Positions 1 to 9,432 of a stretch of 64,000 nt of DNA are shown here, in pieces. The notes under the pieces are model-generated. The model had not been told where the DNA came from. It did no database searches and saw only the letters and a list, made by a program, of their open reading frames with translations. Within the stretch, counting starts at the first letter, position 1; each line of letters begins with the position of its first letter. The position numbers were made by a program, and so were the translations under genes. The stretch spans positions 1 through 64,000 of the forward strand of contig JBBQAO010000009.1 of the NCBI GenBank assembly GCA_038316355.1, in the 5' to 3' direction. Origin of the DNA: Ga0077527 sp038316355 (GTDB lineage Bacteria > Pseudomonadota > Gammaproteobacteria > Burkholderiales > SG8-41).

Positions 1-1049
1 ATGAGGTCGCACACGTGACGCAGCGCCATATTGCGCGGATGATCGGTCAGCAGAGTCAGAACCAGTTGCTGTCCATCGCCGCCCTGGCGGTCGCCATACT
101 TGCTGCGCGCTCCAATTCACAGATTGGCGAGGCTGCGGTGGCGTTCGGGCAGGCGGGCATTGTGCAGAGCCAGTTGAATTTCACGCGCGACAATGAGCGC
201 GAAGCAGACCGCATCGGATTGCAATTGGTGGAGGGCGCAGGCCTTGATCCCCGCGGGATGGCGGTTTTTTTCGAACGTCTGCAGCGCGCGACGCGGATTT
301 ATGAGGGCGGCGCGCCGTCCTATCTGCGCACCCATCCGCTGACCTTCGAACGGATTGCCGACATCCAGAACCGTATCGAAAACCTGCCGTACCGGCAGGT
401 GCCCGACAGCCTTGATTTCCAGTTGATTCGCGCGAAGCTGCGTGCCGAAACCGGATTGCCCCGGGATGCCGTGGCATTTTTCGAGACGAGTTTCACCGAA
501 CGCAAGTTCCTCTCGGAAGCTGCCAGCCGTTACGGGCTGGTTGCCAGTCTGATGCGTGCCCGCGATTTTGCCCGCGCCCAAAAGGAAATCGTGCCGCTGC
601 GCAAGACGGCCAGCCCGATCATCGAAACGCTGGCCTGCCAGCTGGCGGACGCCGCAGGTGATTCCGCCAACGCCCTGAAATGCTATCAGGACGCCCGGCG
701 CGCATATCCCGGCTATCGCGCCTTGTTTTACGGCCATGCCGAACAACTGTTGCGGGCGCGTCAGCCGGCCGTCGTGCTGCAGATGATCGACAGTCGCATG
801 GCGACACAGTCCTCCGATTCCCGGCTCTACCGGTTGCAGGCGCAGGCTTATGCTGCGCAGGGCAACAGTCTGCAGCAGCACCGCGCCCAGGGGGAGGCTT
901 ACTTCAGAAGCGGACAACTCGGTCTGGCCGTTGAGCAGATGCAGATCGCATTGAAGGCCGGTGGCGGGGATTTTTACCAACTCTCCGCGATCGAGGCCCG
1001 TCTGCGCGAATTGCGCCGGCTGCAGCTTGAGCAGGAGCGCAAGCGCTGA
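1..1049 (+). CDS. bepA: M48 family zinc metalloprotease with C-terminal TPR-like repeats (BepA/YfgC-like), 5' end missing
   Basis: The gene runs in from the left edge and ends at TGA 1047-1049, leaving about 348 codons. The first complete codons read EVAHVTQRH and the split codon before them ends in AT. The zinc motif HExxH (HEVAH) is therefore cut exactly at its first histidine. The second metal-binding region, NEREADRIG, follows near 190-215. The rest (about codons 130-345) is alpha-helical and repeat-like, matching the TPR half of BepA. BepA-family proteins are periplasmic and clear or assemble outer-membrane proteins such as LptD. The signal peptide and N-terminal part lie outside the window. 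Family assignment is firm; the exact orthologue is inferred. Confidence 0.85.
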   Translation, partial: EVAHVTQRHIARMIGQQSQNQLLSIAALAVAILAARSNSQIGEAAVAFGQAGIVQSQLNFTRDNEREADRIGLQLVEGAGLDPRGMAVFFERLQRATRIYEGGAPSYLRTHPLTFERIADIQNRIENLPYRQVPDSLDFQLIRAKLRAETGLPRDAVAFFETSFTERKFLSEAASRYGLVASLMRARDFARAQKEIVPLRKTASPIIETLACQLADAAGDSANALKCYQDARRAYPGYRALFYGHAEQLLRARQPAVVLQMIDSRMATQSSDSRLYRLQAQAYAAQGNSLQQHRAQGEAYFRSGQLGLAVEQMQIALKAGGGDFYQLSAIEARLRELRRLQLEQERKR

Positions 1050-1106
1050 TGCACAGCTGTTTTGTGTGACACAGCGGCTTTGCCGGATTAGTGATACTTT
1101 TGCCTG

Positions 1107-2450
<1,344 letters not shown>

Positions 2451-2669
2451 GGTGTCAGCGTGGCCTGCCCCGGCCAGTGAAGGGGTGTCGGGAGCGCGGA
2501 CGGGGCCCAGCACCATCTGCAGTACAAGGTCGCCGTGCAGTTTGCACACGCTCCGCAGGCGCGCAGCAAGGAACTGCGCGAATACTCAAAAACGGGCCGT
2601 CACGCGGCCTGACCGCCAGCATCAGGTGCCGCGCGCAGTCTTCCGCCCCGGGAATCTTTGCGGCGAGTC

Positions 2670-2699
2670 TATAATGCGCGATCCGCCGCAGGGCGGATC
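2670..2699 (+). promoter_or_regulatory. Candidate -10 element plus hairpin before tusA
   Basis: A perfect TATAAT occurs at 2670-2675, about 57 bp before the tusA ATG. I see no good -35. Directly downstream is a perfect inverted repeat, GATCCGCC-GCAG-GGCGGATC (2680-2699, 8-bp stem, 4-nt loop), which would sit at the very 5' end of the transcript or act as a DNA operator. The remainder of the 280-bp gap from 2451 holds no convincing gene. Confidence 0.45.
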
Positions 2700-2731
2700 A
2701 ATGTTGCGATCATTTGGAGGGCGAGGCTGAA

Positions 2732-2959
2732 ATGCAATTTGACAAGGAACTGGATGCGCGCGGCCTGAACTGCCCGCTGCCGATACTGCGCACCAAAAAA
2801 GCGCTGACCGACATGACTACGGGCCAGGTGCTGAAAATCATGGCCACGGATGCCGGTTCGGTGAAGGACTTCCAGGCATTCGCGCGGCAGACGGGCAATG
2901 ACCTGCTGTCCTCCGAGACCGTGGAAAAAGAGTTCATATTTTTCATGAAAAAGAAATAA
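2732..2959 (+). CDS. tusA: Sulfurtransferase TusA
   Basis: A 75-residue protein of the TusA/SirA fold. The active-site cysteine is Cys14 in RGLNCPLPILRTKKAL, the family signature; it carries persulfide sulfur for tRNA thiolation and other sulfur transfers in the cytosol. ATG 2732 is chosen because GGAGG at 2716-2720 precedes it; an in-frame TTG at 2714 lies before that site and would add six residues the family lacks. The next gene begins three bases after the stop, so they are probably co-transcribed. Length is close to the usual 75-81. Confidence 0.95.
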   Translation: MQFDKELDARGLNCPLPILRTKKALTDMTTGQVLKIMATDAGSVKDFQAFARQTGNDLLSSETVEKEFIFFMKKK

Positions 2960-2962
2960 ACT

Positions 2963-3655
2963 GTGGCGCGCCGAGGGATTGAAGCCGGTTTCAGCCCGGG
3001 TCGCCGCAGCTGGTTGCGCGGCGCAACGGCTGCGGCCATTGCTGCCGGCATGTTGCAGTTGCGTACTGCGCTGGCCGCGGGCACGCTGCCGCCGGGCGTG
3101 GCGCAGATCAAGGGCGATGTGCGCATCAACGGCAAACCGGCGGAGCGCGGGCAGCGCGTTGCGCCGGGTGATGTGATCGTCACCGGCAGGAACGGTGAAC
3201 TGGTGTTTGTCACCGAGCGCGATGCGTTCCTGGTGCGCGCCAACAGCCGGATCGAGTTCGGATCCGCCGCCGCCCGAGGTGCTGCGACGGTGCTGCGGGT
3301 TCTCACCGGTGCGATGCTGTCGGTGTTCGAGTCTGGTGCGCGCCGTGAAATCCGTACCACCACCGCCACCATCGGTATCCGCGGCACCGGCATTTACATC
3401 GAAATCGAAGCGCAGCGCACCTATGCCTGCACCTGTTACGGCGAGGCGGTACTGACGCCGATTGATGATCCTGCCGCGGCTGAAACCGTGCGCACCAAGC
3501 GCCACGACCAGCCGCGTTATATCTACGGTAAAGCCATGCCGAAGATGCTGGAGGTGGCGCCGGTGGTCAATCACACCGATGCCGAGCTGCAGATGCTCGA
3601 AACCCTGGTCGGCAGGAAAGTGCCGTTCGAACCCGGCACCTATTCGGTGCCGTAG
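2963..3655 (+). CDS. Exported FecR-domain protein with a Tat-type signal
   Basis: A 230-residue protein starting at GTG 2963, three bases after tusA. Residues about 13-38 contain RRSWLRG followed by an Ala-rich hydrophobic stretch, a twin-arginine export signal. The mature part has a FecR-like beta fold: GDVRINGKPAERGQRVAPGD, then a segment ending RTTTATIGIRGTGIYIE. No FecA, TonB or sigma gene is adjacent, so a role in iron signalling is not supported. A periplasmic ligand-binding or stress role is possible but unknown. One CTC motif (Cys-Thr-Cys) near residue 153 is a curiosity. Confidence 0.8.
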   Translation: MARRGIEAGFSPGRRSWLRGATAAAIAAGMLQLRTALAAGTLPPGVAQIKGDVRINGKPAERGQRVAPGDVIVTGRNGELVFVTERDAFLVRANSRIEFGSAAARGAATVLRVLTGAMLSVFESGARREIRTTTATIGIRGTGIYIEIEAQRTYACTCYGEAVLTPIDDPAAAETVRTKRHDQPRYIYGKAMPKMLEVAPVVNHTDAELQMLETLVGRKVPFEPGTYSVP

Positions 3656-3688
3656 CGGATGGAATGTGGTTTTGCGCTGACCGCCGCG

Positions 3689-4282
3689 TCAGACGCGGTC
3701 CGGCGAGCGGAAAATCACGGCAGCAGCACGCCGCAGGCCGCGCCACAATTTCGGCAGCAGCCACAGTGCGATCAGCACAAACAGCGCCAGCATCCCGAGA
3801 AACAGCAGCGGATATTGCAGCGCCAGCCACAATGCCCCCAGCGATACCGCATCTTCGGTAAACGACGCGGCCCAGTTGCTGAACGGTTCGGGCGAGGTGT
3901 TGATCAGGGCGCGGCTGCCGGCCTTGGTGAAATGCGCGCCGGCGGCCACTGTGCCGCCGAGCAGTCCCGCGGCCAGCGCCAGTCCCGGGTCGCCGCCGGC
4001 AACCGCGCCTGCAGCGAGCAGTGCGCCGCCGGGTATGCGGATGAAGGTGTGAACTGCATCCCATAAAGTGTCCACCCCGGGAATCTTGTCGGCGAAAAAT
4101 TCCGTGGCGAACAACAGTCCGGAGATGGCGAGCACCCAGGGATGAGCCAGCATGTCGAGGGACCCGGGCAGCGGATAAATCCCGGTACGATGCAGCAGCC
4201 CGAGAAAAAACAGCACGGCATAAAAACGCAGACCGCTGGTCCAGCCCAATCCGGTAATTAACGCCAGTGTCAGTGCATCCAT
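3689..4282 (-). CDS. DUF4126 membrane protein
   Basis: A 197-residue membrane protein with about five hydrophobic segments. It starts MDALTLALITGLGWTSGLR and contains GVDTLWDAVHTFIRIPGGAL, both typical of DUF4126. ATG 4282 is preferred over an in-frame ATG at 4348 because homologues start here and the extra 22 residues are not membrane-like. It lies downstream of the MFS gene on the same strand with a 72-bp gap. Function is unknown. Confidence 0.75.
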   Translation of the reverse strand: MDALTLALITGLGWTSGLRFYAVLFFLGLLHRTGIYPLPGSLDMLAHPWVLAISGLLFATEFFADKIPGVDTLWDAVHTFIRIPGGALLAAGAVAGGDPGLALAAGLLGGTVAAGAHFTKAGSRALINTSPEPFSNWAASFTEDAVSLGALWLALQYPLLFLGMLALFVLIALWLLPKLWRGLRRAAAVIFRSPDRV

Positions 4283-4354
4283 GCGCGGCAGTTTAACAAT
4301 AGCTTGTCGCAGTGCCGTTGCGCACACTCGGACAATTGTTATAACCAATTGTTT

Positions 4355-5605
4355 TTATTGGATTATTTTAAGACGCTGGTAAATCGGGCGGAGGTGCGCA
4401 CGCAACGCTGGCATGCGTCGCCACAGCACCAGCGCAACGATGGTGCAGATGCTGCCGCCGATGGCCAGCGTCGCCGGCGCGCCGATCACTTCCGCCAGCG
4501 CGCCGCCGGCGAGACTGCCCAATGGATACATGCCGAGGAAGGCCACTGAAAAAATGCCCATGATGCGCCCGCGCATGTGGTCATCGACGATGGTCTGGAT
4601 CACCGTGCTCACCGACATGCCGTTGACGACGATGCCGAAGCCGGTGAACGCCAGCGCGACGAGCGACAGCGGCAGCCACGGTGACAGCGAGAACACCAGC
4701 ACGCCGAGTCCCGCGCACAGCGAGGCGGCGGTGATCCAGCGTGTCAGTCCGCGCACGTCGCGGCGTGAAGCCAGCGCGAGCATGCCGACGACACCACCGC
4801 AGCCCGCGGCGCCGATCAGGAACCCCAGCATGCCGGCGCCGCCGCCGTACACCTCGGCGGCAAAGATCGGCATCAGTGTCTGGTATGGCGTCACCATGAA
4901 GCTGATCGTTGCCACCATCGGCAGCAGCCAGCGCAGCGGAATCAGGCTCCAGGCATAACGCGCGCCTTCGGCGAGCTGCTGCCACGGCGATGCCGTGCTG
5001 CCGGAGCCCGGCTGTGGCGTGATGGTCATCGCCAGCACCATGGCGACGATGGCGATTTTGCTCAGTGCATTCACGATGAAGCAGAAGGCCTCCGTCGATA
5101 CCGCGAGCAGCAGGCCGGCGATTGTCGGGCCGATCATGCGACCGGCGCTTTGCATCAGCGCATTCATCGCGATCGCGCTGGGCAGGTCTTCACGTGCGGT
5201 GACCATTTCAGTCGTGAAGGCGAGGCGGATCGGCGTGTCAACGGCGTTGATGATGCCGAGGAACAGCGCCATCACGATGATGTGCCAGACTTCGATTGCG
5301 CCGGCCCAGGTGAGCGCGGCCAGCGCGACCGCCGGCACTGCGGACAGCACCTGTGTCAGCAGCAGCAGTTTGTATTTATCGAAGCGGTCGGCCCACATGC
5401 CGCCGAAGGGCGCGAAGACCAGGATCGCAATCTGTCCGGCGAAACCGGTCAAGCCGAGCAGCCACGCCGATTCGGTCAGCCGGTAGACCAGCCAGGCCAT
5501 GGCGATCTGCTGCACCCAGTTGCCGATGATCGACAGCGACTGGCCGTAGAAAAACAGCCGGTAGTTGCGGTAGCCCAGCGCGCGCAGCGTGTGCCTGATG
5601 CTCAT
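4355..5605 (-). CDS. MFS transporter, EntS-like exporter family
   Basis: A 416-residue, 12-helix major facilitator. The N-terminus (RNYRLFFYGQSLSIIGNW) and the loop GGMWADRFDKYKLLL are typical of the MFS_3/EntS group, which exports small molecules. It starts 45 bp after valS on the same strand and may be read through from the pepA-holC-valS transcript. The substrate cannot be inferred because no siderophore or resistance genes are nearby. The stop precedes an AT-rich gap containing two CAATTG palindromes (4333-4352). Confidence 0.85.
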   Translation of the reverse strand: MSIRHTLRALGYRNYRLFFYGQSLSIIGNWVQQIAMAWLVYRLTESAWLLGLTGFAGQIAILVFAPFGGMWADRFDKYKLLLLTQVLSAVPAVALAALTWAGAIEVWHIIVMALFLGIINAVDTPIRLAFTTEMVTAREDLPSAIAMNALMQSAGRMIGPTIAGLLLAVSTEAFCFIVNALSKIAIVAMVLAMTITPQPGSGSTASPWQQLAEGARYAWSLIPLRWLLPMVATISFMVTPYQTLMPIFAAEVYGGGAGMLGFLIGAAGCGGVVGMLALASRRDVRGLTRWITAASLCAGLGVLVFSLSPWLPLSLVALAFTGFGIVVNGMSVSTVIQTIVDDHMRGRIMGIFSVAFLGMYPLGSLAGGALAEVIGAPATLAIGGSICTIVALVLWRRMPALRAHLRPIYQRLKIIQ

Positions 5606-5650
5606 CAGGCGGGACGGGCGCGCGGCGGTGGTACCGCGTATGGCATGCGG

Positions 5651-8600
5651 TCAGCCGAGTTTGGCGAGTTGCGCGCGCATCTGTTCGAGCGTTGCCGAAA
5701 AACGCGCCAGACGCTCCTTTTCCTGGGCGACCACCAGCGGCGGCGCCTTGGCGACGAAGCTCTCGTTGGCCAGCTTGGCCTGCGCCTTGACGGTTTCGGT
5801 TTCCAGCCGCGCGATTTCCTTGGCCAGGCGCTCGCGCTCGGCGACGATGTCGATTTCCACCTTCAGCATCAGTTTGAAGTCGCCGACGATGGATACCGGA
5901 GCGTCATCCGCCGGCAGTTCGTTGACCACCAGCACCTCCGACAGCCGGGCCAGCATGGTGAGGTGCGGTGCCCAGGTGCGCAATTGCGCCGCGTCACCCT
6001 GCACCAGCAGCGGCAGTTTCTGCGAGGGCGCGATGTTCATTTCGCCGCGCAATGTGCGGCAGGCCGACACCAGCTGTTTCAGCATGGCGATGTCGCGTTC
6101 CGCCGCGCCGTCGATTTTGGCGGGCTCGGGCTGCGGATATTTCTGCAGCATGATGCTGGCGCCGTTTTTGCCGGAGAGGGGTGCCACTTTCTGCCACAGC
6201 TCCTCGGTGATGAACGGAATCACCGGATGCGCCAGGCGCAGGATGGTTTCGAGCACGCGCACCAGCGTGCGGCGGGTGCCGCGACACTGTGCTTCGTTGC
6301 CGCCGGCCAGCTGCACCTTGGCGAATTCAAGATACCAGTCGCAGTATTCGTCCCACACCAGTCCGTAGATGGTGCGCGCGAGATTGTCGAAGCGGTATTC
6401 GCGGTAGGCCTGCTGTGCTTCGGCCTCGGCGCGCTGCAGCCGGCTGATCAGCCAGCGGTCTGCGGTTGACAGCTCTACCGGCGCATTGGCATCCAGCCCG
6501 GTGTCCTTGCCTTGGCAATTCATCAGCACGAAACGCGTCGCGTTCCACAGCTTGTTGCAGAAGTTGCGATAACCCTCGCAGCGTTTCTGGTCGAACTTGA
6601 TGTCGCGGCCGAGACTGGCGAGGCTGGCGAAGGTGAAACGCAGCGCGTCGGTGCCGTAGGCAGGGATGCCGTCGGGGAATTCGACCCGGGTGCGTTTGGC
6701 GATGGCTTCCGCCTGCTGCGGATTCATCAGGCCGGCGGTGCGTTTGGCGACCAGTGCATCAAGGCCAATGCCGTCGATCAGGTCCAGCGGGTCCAGGGTG
6801 TTGCCCTTGGACTTGGACATTTTCTGGCCTTCGGCGTCGCGTACCAGGCCGTGCACGTAAACATGGTGGAACGGCACTTTTCCGGTCATGTACTTGGTGA
6901 TCATCACCATGCGCGCGACCCAGAAGAAAATGATGTCGAAGCCGGTGACCAGCACCGACGAAGGCAGGTAGAGGTCCAGTGCCGGATTCGATTTCGCCGG
7001 CCATTCCGGAGTCCAGTCCAGAGTGGAGAAGCACCACAGCTGCGACGAAAACCAGGTGTCGAGCACGTCGGGATCCTGTGTCAGCGGCTTGCCGCCCGAT
7101 TGGCGCAGGGCCTCGGCTTCATCGTGCGCGACGTAGATATTGCCGGCGTCGTCGTGCCAGGCCGGCACACGATGACCCCACCACAGCTGGCGCGAGATGC
7201 ACCAGTCCTGGATGTTGTTGAGCCAGTGGTTGTAGGTGTTGATCCACTGCTCGGGGAACAGTTTGACTTCGCCGCTTGCCACGGCATCGAGGCCGAGTTT
7301 CGCCAGCGGTTCCATTTTGACGAACCACTGGCTGGTCAGCATGGGCTCGATAGCCACGCCGGTGCGGTCGCCGCGTGGCACCACCATGCGATGCGGTTTT
7401 TCCGATTCGAGCAAACCCTGCGCCTGCAGGTCGGAGACGATGCGCGCGCGTGCAGCGTAACGGTCGAGGCCGCGGTATTGCTCCGGGGCGTTTTCATTGA
7501 TCGCGGCCTCGAGCGTGAATATGTTCAGTTGCGGCAGGTCGTGGCGCAGGCCGACCTGGTAATCGTTGAAGTCGTGCGCCGGCGTGATTTTCACACAACC
7601 GGTGCCGAAGGCCTTGTCGACGTATTCGTCGGCGATGACCGGGATGGTGCGGCCGGTCAGCGGCAGCACGACCTGGCGGCCGACCAACGCGCGATAGCGT
7701 TCGTCTTCGGGATGCACCGCGACGGCGGCGTCACCGAGCAGGGTTTCCGGGCGCGTGGTGGCGACTGTCAGGTGGCCGCTGCCGTCGGCCAGTGGATAAC
7801 GAATCTGCCACAGCTTGCCGTCTTCTTCCTCGGACTGCACTTCGAGATCGGAAATCACGGTGCGCAGGACAGGATCCCAGTTCGACAGGCGCACACCGCG
7901 GTAGATCAGGCCGTCCTGATGGAGTTTGACGAAGGTGTGGGTGACCAGTTTTGCCAGCGGCTCGTCCATGGTGAAACGTTCGCGCTCCCAGTCGCAGGAG
8001 GCGCCGAGCCGGCGCATTTGCCGCGTGATCGTCGAGCCGGACTGTTCCTTCCACTCCCAGACTTTTTTGATGAATGCATCGCGCCCCAGTGTGTTGCGCG
8101 ACTGGCCCTGCTGTTCGAGCTGGCGGGTGACCACCATTTCGGTGGCAATGCCGGCGTGGTCGGTGCCGGGTTGCCACAGCGTGTTGTCGCCGCTCATGCG
8201 GTGATAACGCGTGAGGCCATCCATGATGGTCTGGTTGAAGGCGTGGCCCATGTGCAGCACGCCGGTGACGTTCGGCGGCGGCAGTTGGATGCAATAGGCG
8301 TTGGGGTTGGCCTGGTCGAGGCCGGCCTTGAAGTAGCCGCTTTTTTCCCAAAGCGGGTACCAGTGCGACTCGATGGTCGCTGGTTCAAAACTTTTCGGAA
8401 GTTCCATGTGTGGTGTTGCCGGAGGAGGCGGTGCGGGAGCGTCGGCGATTATACCGGAGGACTGCGGCGCTTCCGCCTGCGGCGCCTGCAGTTGTTTGAA
8501 TTGTGCCTGCAGGGTTTCTGCGACCGTTGTTCGCACCAGTTCGGCGATGCCGGACTGCAGTTGGCCGGCAACGCGTGACAAGGCCTGTTCCAGCGCGGCG

Positions 8601-8917
8601 CCGATTTCCGGCAGATAGCGGTCCTCCACGACCTTTGCGATCTGGTCGTTCAGGCTGCGCTTGATGCGGAGGTGGACGGCGTGCTCGATGTTCTGCGCCT
8701 GTACGCGGGAGACTATGGCTCCGCCGGACGAGCGCGGCGATTGCGGCGGCGGCTCCGTGCGCGGCAGTACTTCGCCTTCAATGATGATGTCGGTCAGGGT
8801 CGGAATGTCCGCGCCGGCATCGTCCGCAGCGGGTGTGCGGCGATGCCGCTGCAGCAGGGCGTCGGCACGCTGGAGCACGTCTTCGCTGCTGTCGCCTGGG
8901 GGAGGGGTGTCGGCCAT
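5651..8917 (-). CDS. valS: Valyl-tRNA synthetase with an in-frame N-terminal helical extension
   Basis: An open frame of 1088 residues. Residues 171-1088 are a complete class I ValRS: HMGH at 222-225, the editing domain, KMSKS at 699-703, an anticodon domain and a C-terminal coiled coil. Residues 1-170 are not part of ValRS. They contain DIPTLTDII, a proline-rich linker and a helical stretch (about 75-145), resembling the small DUF2486-like protein often encoded separately before valS in betaproteobacteria. No stop separates the two parts. The canonical ValRS start would be ATG 8407, but the minus-strand sequence before it reads CCTCCTCC, not a ribosome site. A true fusion or internal initiation are both possible. 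The enzyme charges tRNA-Val in the cytosol. Confidence 0.95.
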   Translation of the reverse strand: MADTPPPGDSSEDVLQRADALLQRHRRTPAADDAGADIPTLTDIIIEGEVLPRTEPPPQSPRSSGGAIVSRVQAQNIEHAVHLRIKRSLNDQIAKVVEDRYLPEIGAALEQALSRVAGQLQSGIAELVRTTVAETLQAQFKQLQAPQAEAPQSSGIIADAPAPPPPATPHMELPKSFEPATIESHWYPLWEKSGYFKAGLDQANPNAYCIQLPPPNVTGVLHMGHAFNQTIMDGLTRYHRMSGDNTLWQPGTDHAGIATEMVVTRQLEQQGQSRNTLGRDAFIKKVWEWKEQSGSTITRQMRRLGASCDWERERFTMDEPLAKLVTHTFVKLHQDGLIYRGVRLSNWDPVLRTVISDLEVQSEEEDGKLWQIRYPLADGSGHLTVATTRPETLLGDAAVAVHPEDERYRALVGRQVVLPLTGRTIPVIADEYVDKAFGTGCVKITPAHDFNDYQVGLRHDLPQLNIFTLEAAINENAPEQYRGLDRYAARARIVSDLQAQGLLESEKPHRMVVPRGDRTGVAIEPMLTSQWFVKMEPLAKLGLDAVASGEVKLFPEQWINTYNHWLNNIQDWCISRQLWWGHRVPAWHDDAGNIYVAHDEAEALRQSGGKPLTQDPDVLDTWFSSQLWCFSTLDWTPEWPAKSNPALDLYLPSSVLVTGFDIIFFWVARMVMITKYMTGKVPFHHVYVHGLVRDAEGQKMSKSKGNTLDPLDLIDGIGLDALVAKRTAGLMNPQQAEAIAKRTRVEFPDGIPAYGTDALRFTFASLASLGRDIKFDQKRCEGYRNFCNKLWNATRFVLMNCQGKDTGLDANAPVELSTADRWLISRLQRAEAEAQQAYREYRFDNLARTIYGLVWDEYCDWYLEFAKVQLAGGNEAQCRGTRRTLVRVLETILRLAHPVIPFITEELWQKVAPLSGKNGASIMLQKYPQPEPAKIDGAAERDIAMLKQLVSACRTLRGEMNIAPSQKLPLLVQGDAAQLRTWAPHLTMLARLSEVLVVNELPADDAPVSIVGDFKLMLKVEIDIVAERERLAKEIARLETETVKAQAKLANESFVAKAPPLVVAQEKERLARFSATLEQMRAQLAKLG

Positions 8918-8987
8918 GGTTGCGCTGATGGTAACGGACTGGCGGTGTGGCGCTCAACCGGCGCCGGTTTTACGGCTGCGGTTCCCG

Positions 8988-9416
8988 TTATGCGGGGGTG
9001 CCCGAGAGGTCGTGGGTGCGGATGGCGTAACCGCGATCGCGGTAAAACTTGTAACGCTCGCGTGCCTGCGCGCGGTCGGCGTCATCACCGCTGACGATTT
9101 CTGCGAGGCGCTGGTAGCGGCTGAAAAAGGTTGGCCACTCCGAATGCAGGTTGATCAGCATTTCATCATGAAGATGCGTGTCGCCGGTGCTGTCGATCAG
9201 CACCGGCGTGACCGTGGCCAGCCGGTCATCCGGGGTGCAGTGCGGCAGGAAGCCGGTGGCGGGCACGGTCCACAGCAGGCGGTCGAGGCGCGTTGCGGTT
9301 TCACGTTCCGGGCAGTAGAAGGTCACGCGCAGGCCATGACTGCGTGCCTTGGCCGCAAGCCGGCACGCAGTATGCAGCCGGTCGCCGCTCCGGGTATAAA
9401 AATCAATCTGGGTCAT
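8988..9416 (-). CDS. holC: DNA polymerase III chi subunit
   Basis: A 142-residue HolC. The N-terminus TQIDFYTRSGDRLHTACRL and the central TFYCPERETATRLDRLLW are typical; the chi subunit links the clamp loader to SSB at the replication fork. It sits between pepA and valS, the classic gamma/betaproteobacterial order, with 16 bp from pepA and 70 bp to valS, which suggests one transcript. Confidence 0.93.
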   Translation of the reverse strand: MTQIDFYTRSGDRLHTACRLAAKARSHGLRVTFYCPERETATRLDRLLWTVPATGFLPHCTPDDRLATVTPVLIDSTGDTHLHDEMLINLHSEWPTFFSRYQRLAEIVSGDDADRAQARERYKFYRDRGYAIRTHDLSGTPA

Positions 9417-9432
9417 GCCGGGCCGCCGCCGC

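Noticed and set aside
1063..1073. TGTGT-G-ACACA as a Crp site before the kinase gene
   Set aside because: The geometry (5-1-5) does not fit TGTGA-N6-TCACA; noted only as a short palindrome.
6512..8578. Long plus-strand open frame opposite valS
   Set aside because: Antisense shadow of valS; no domain, no start context.
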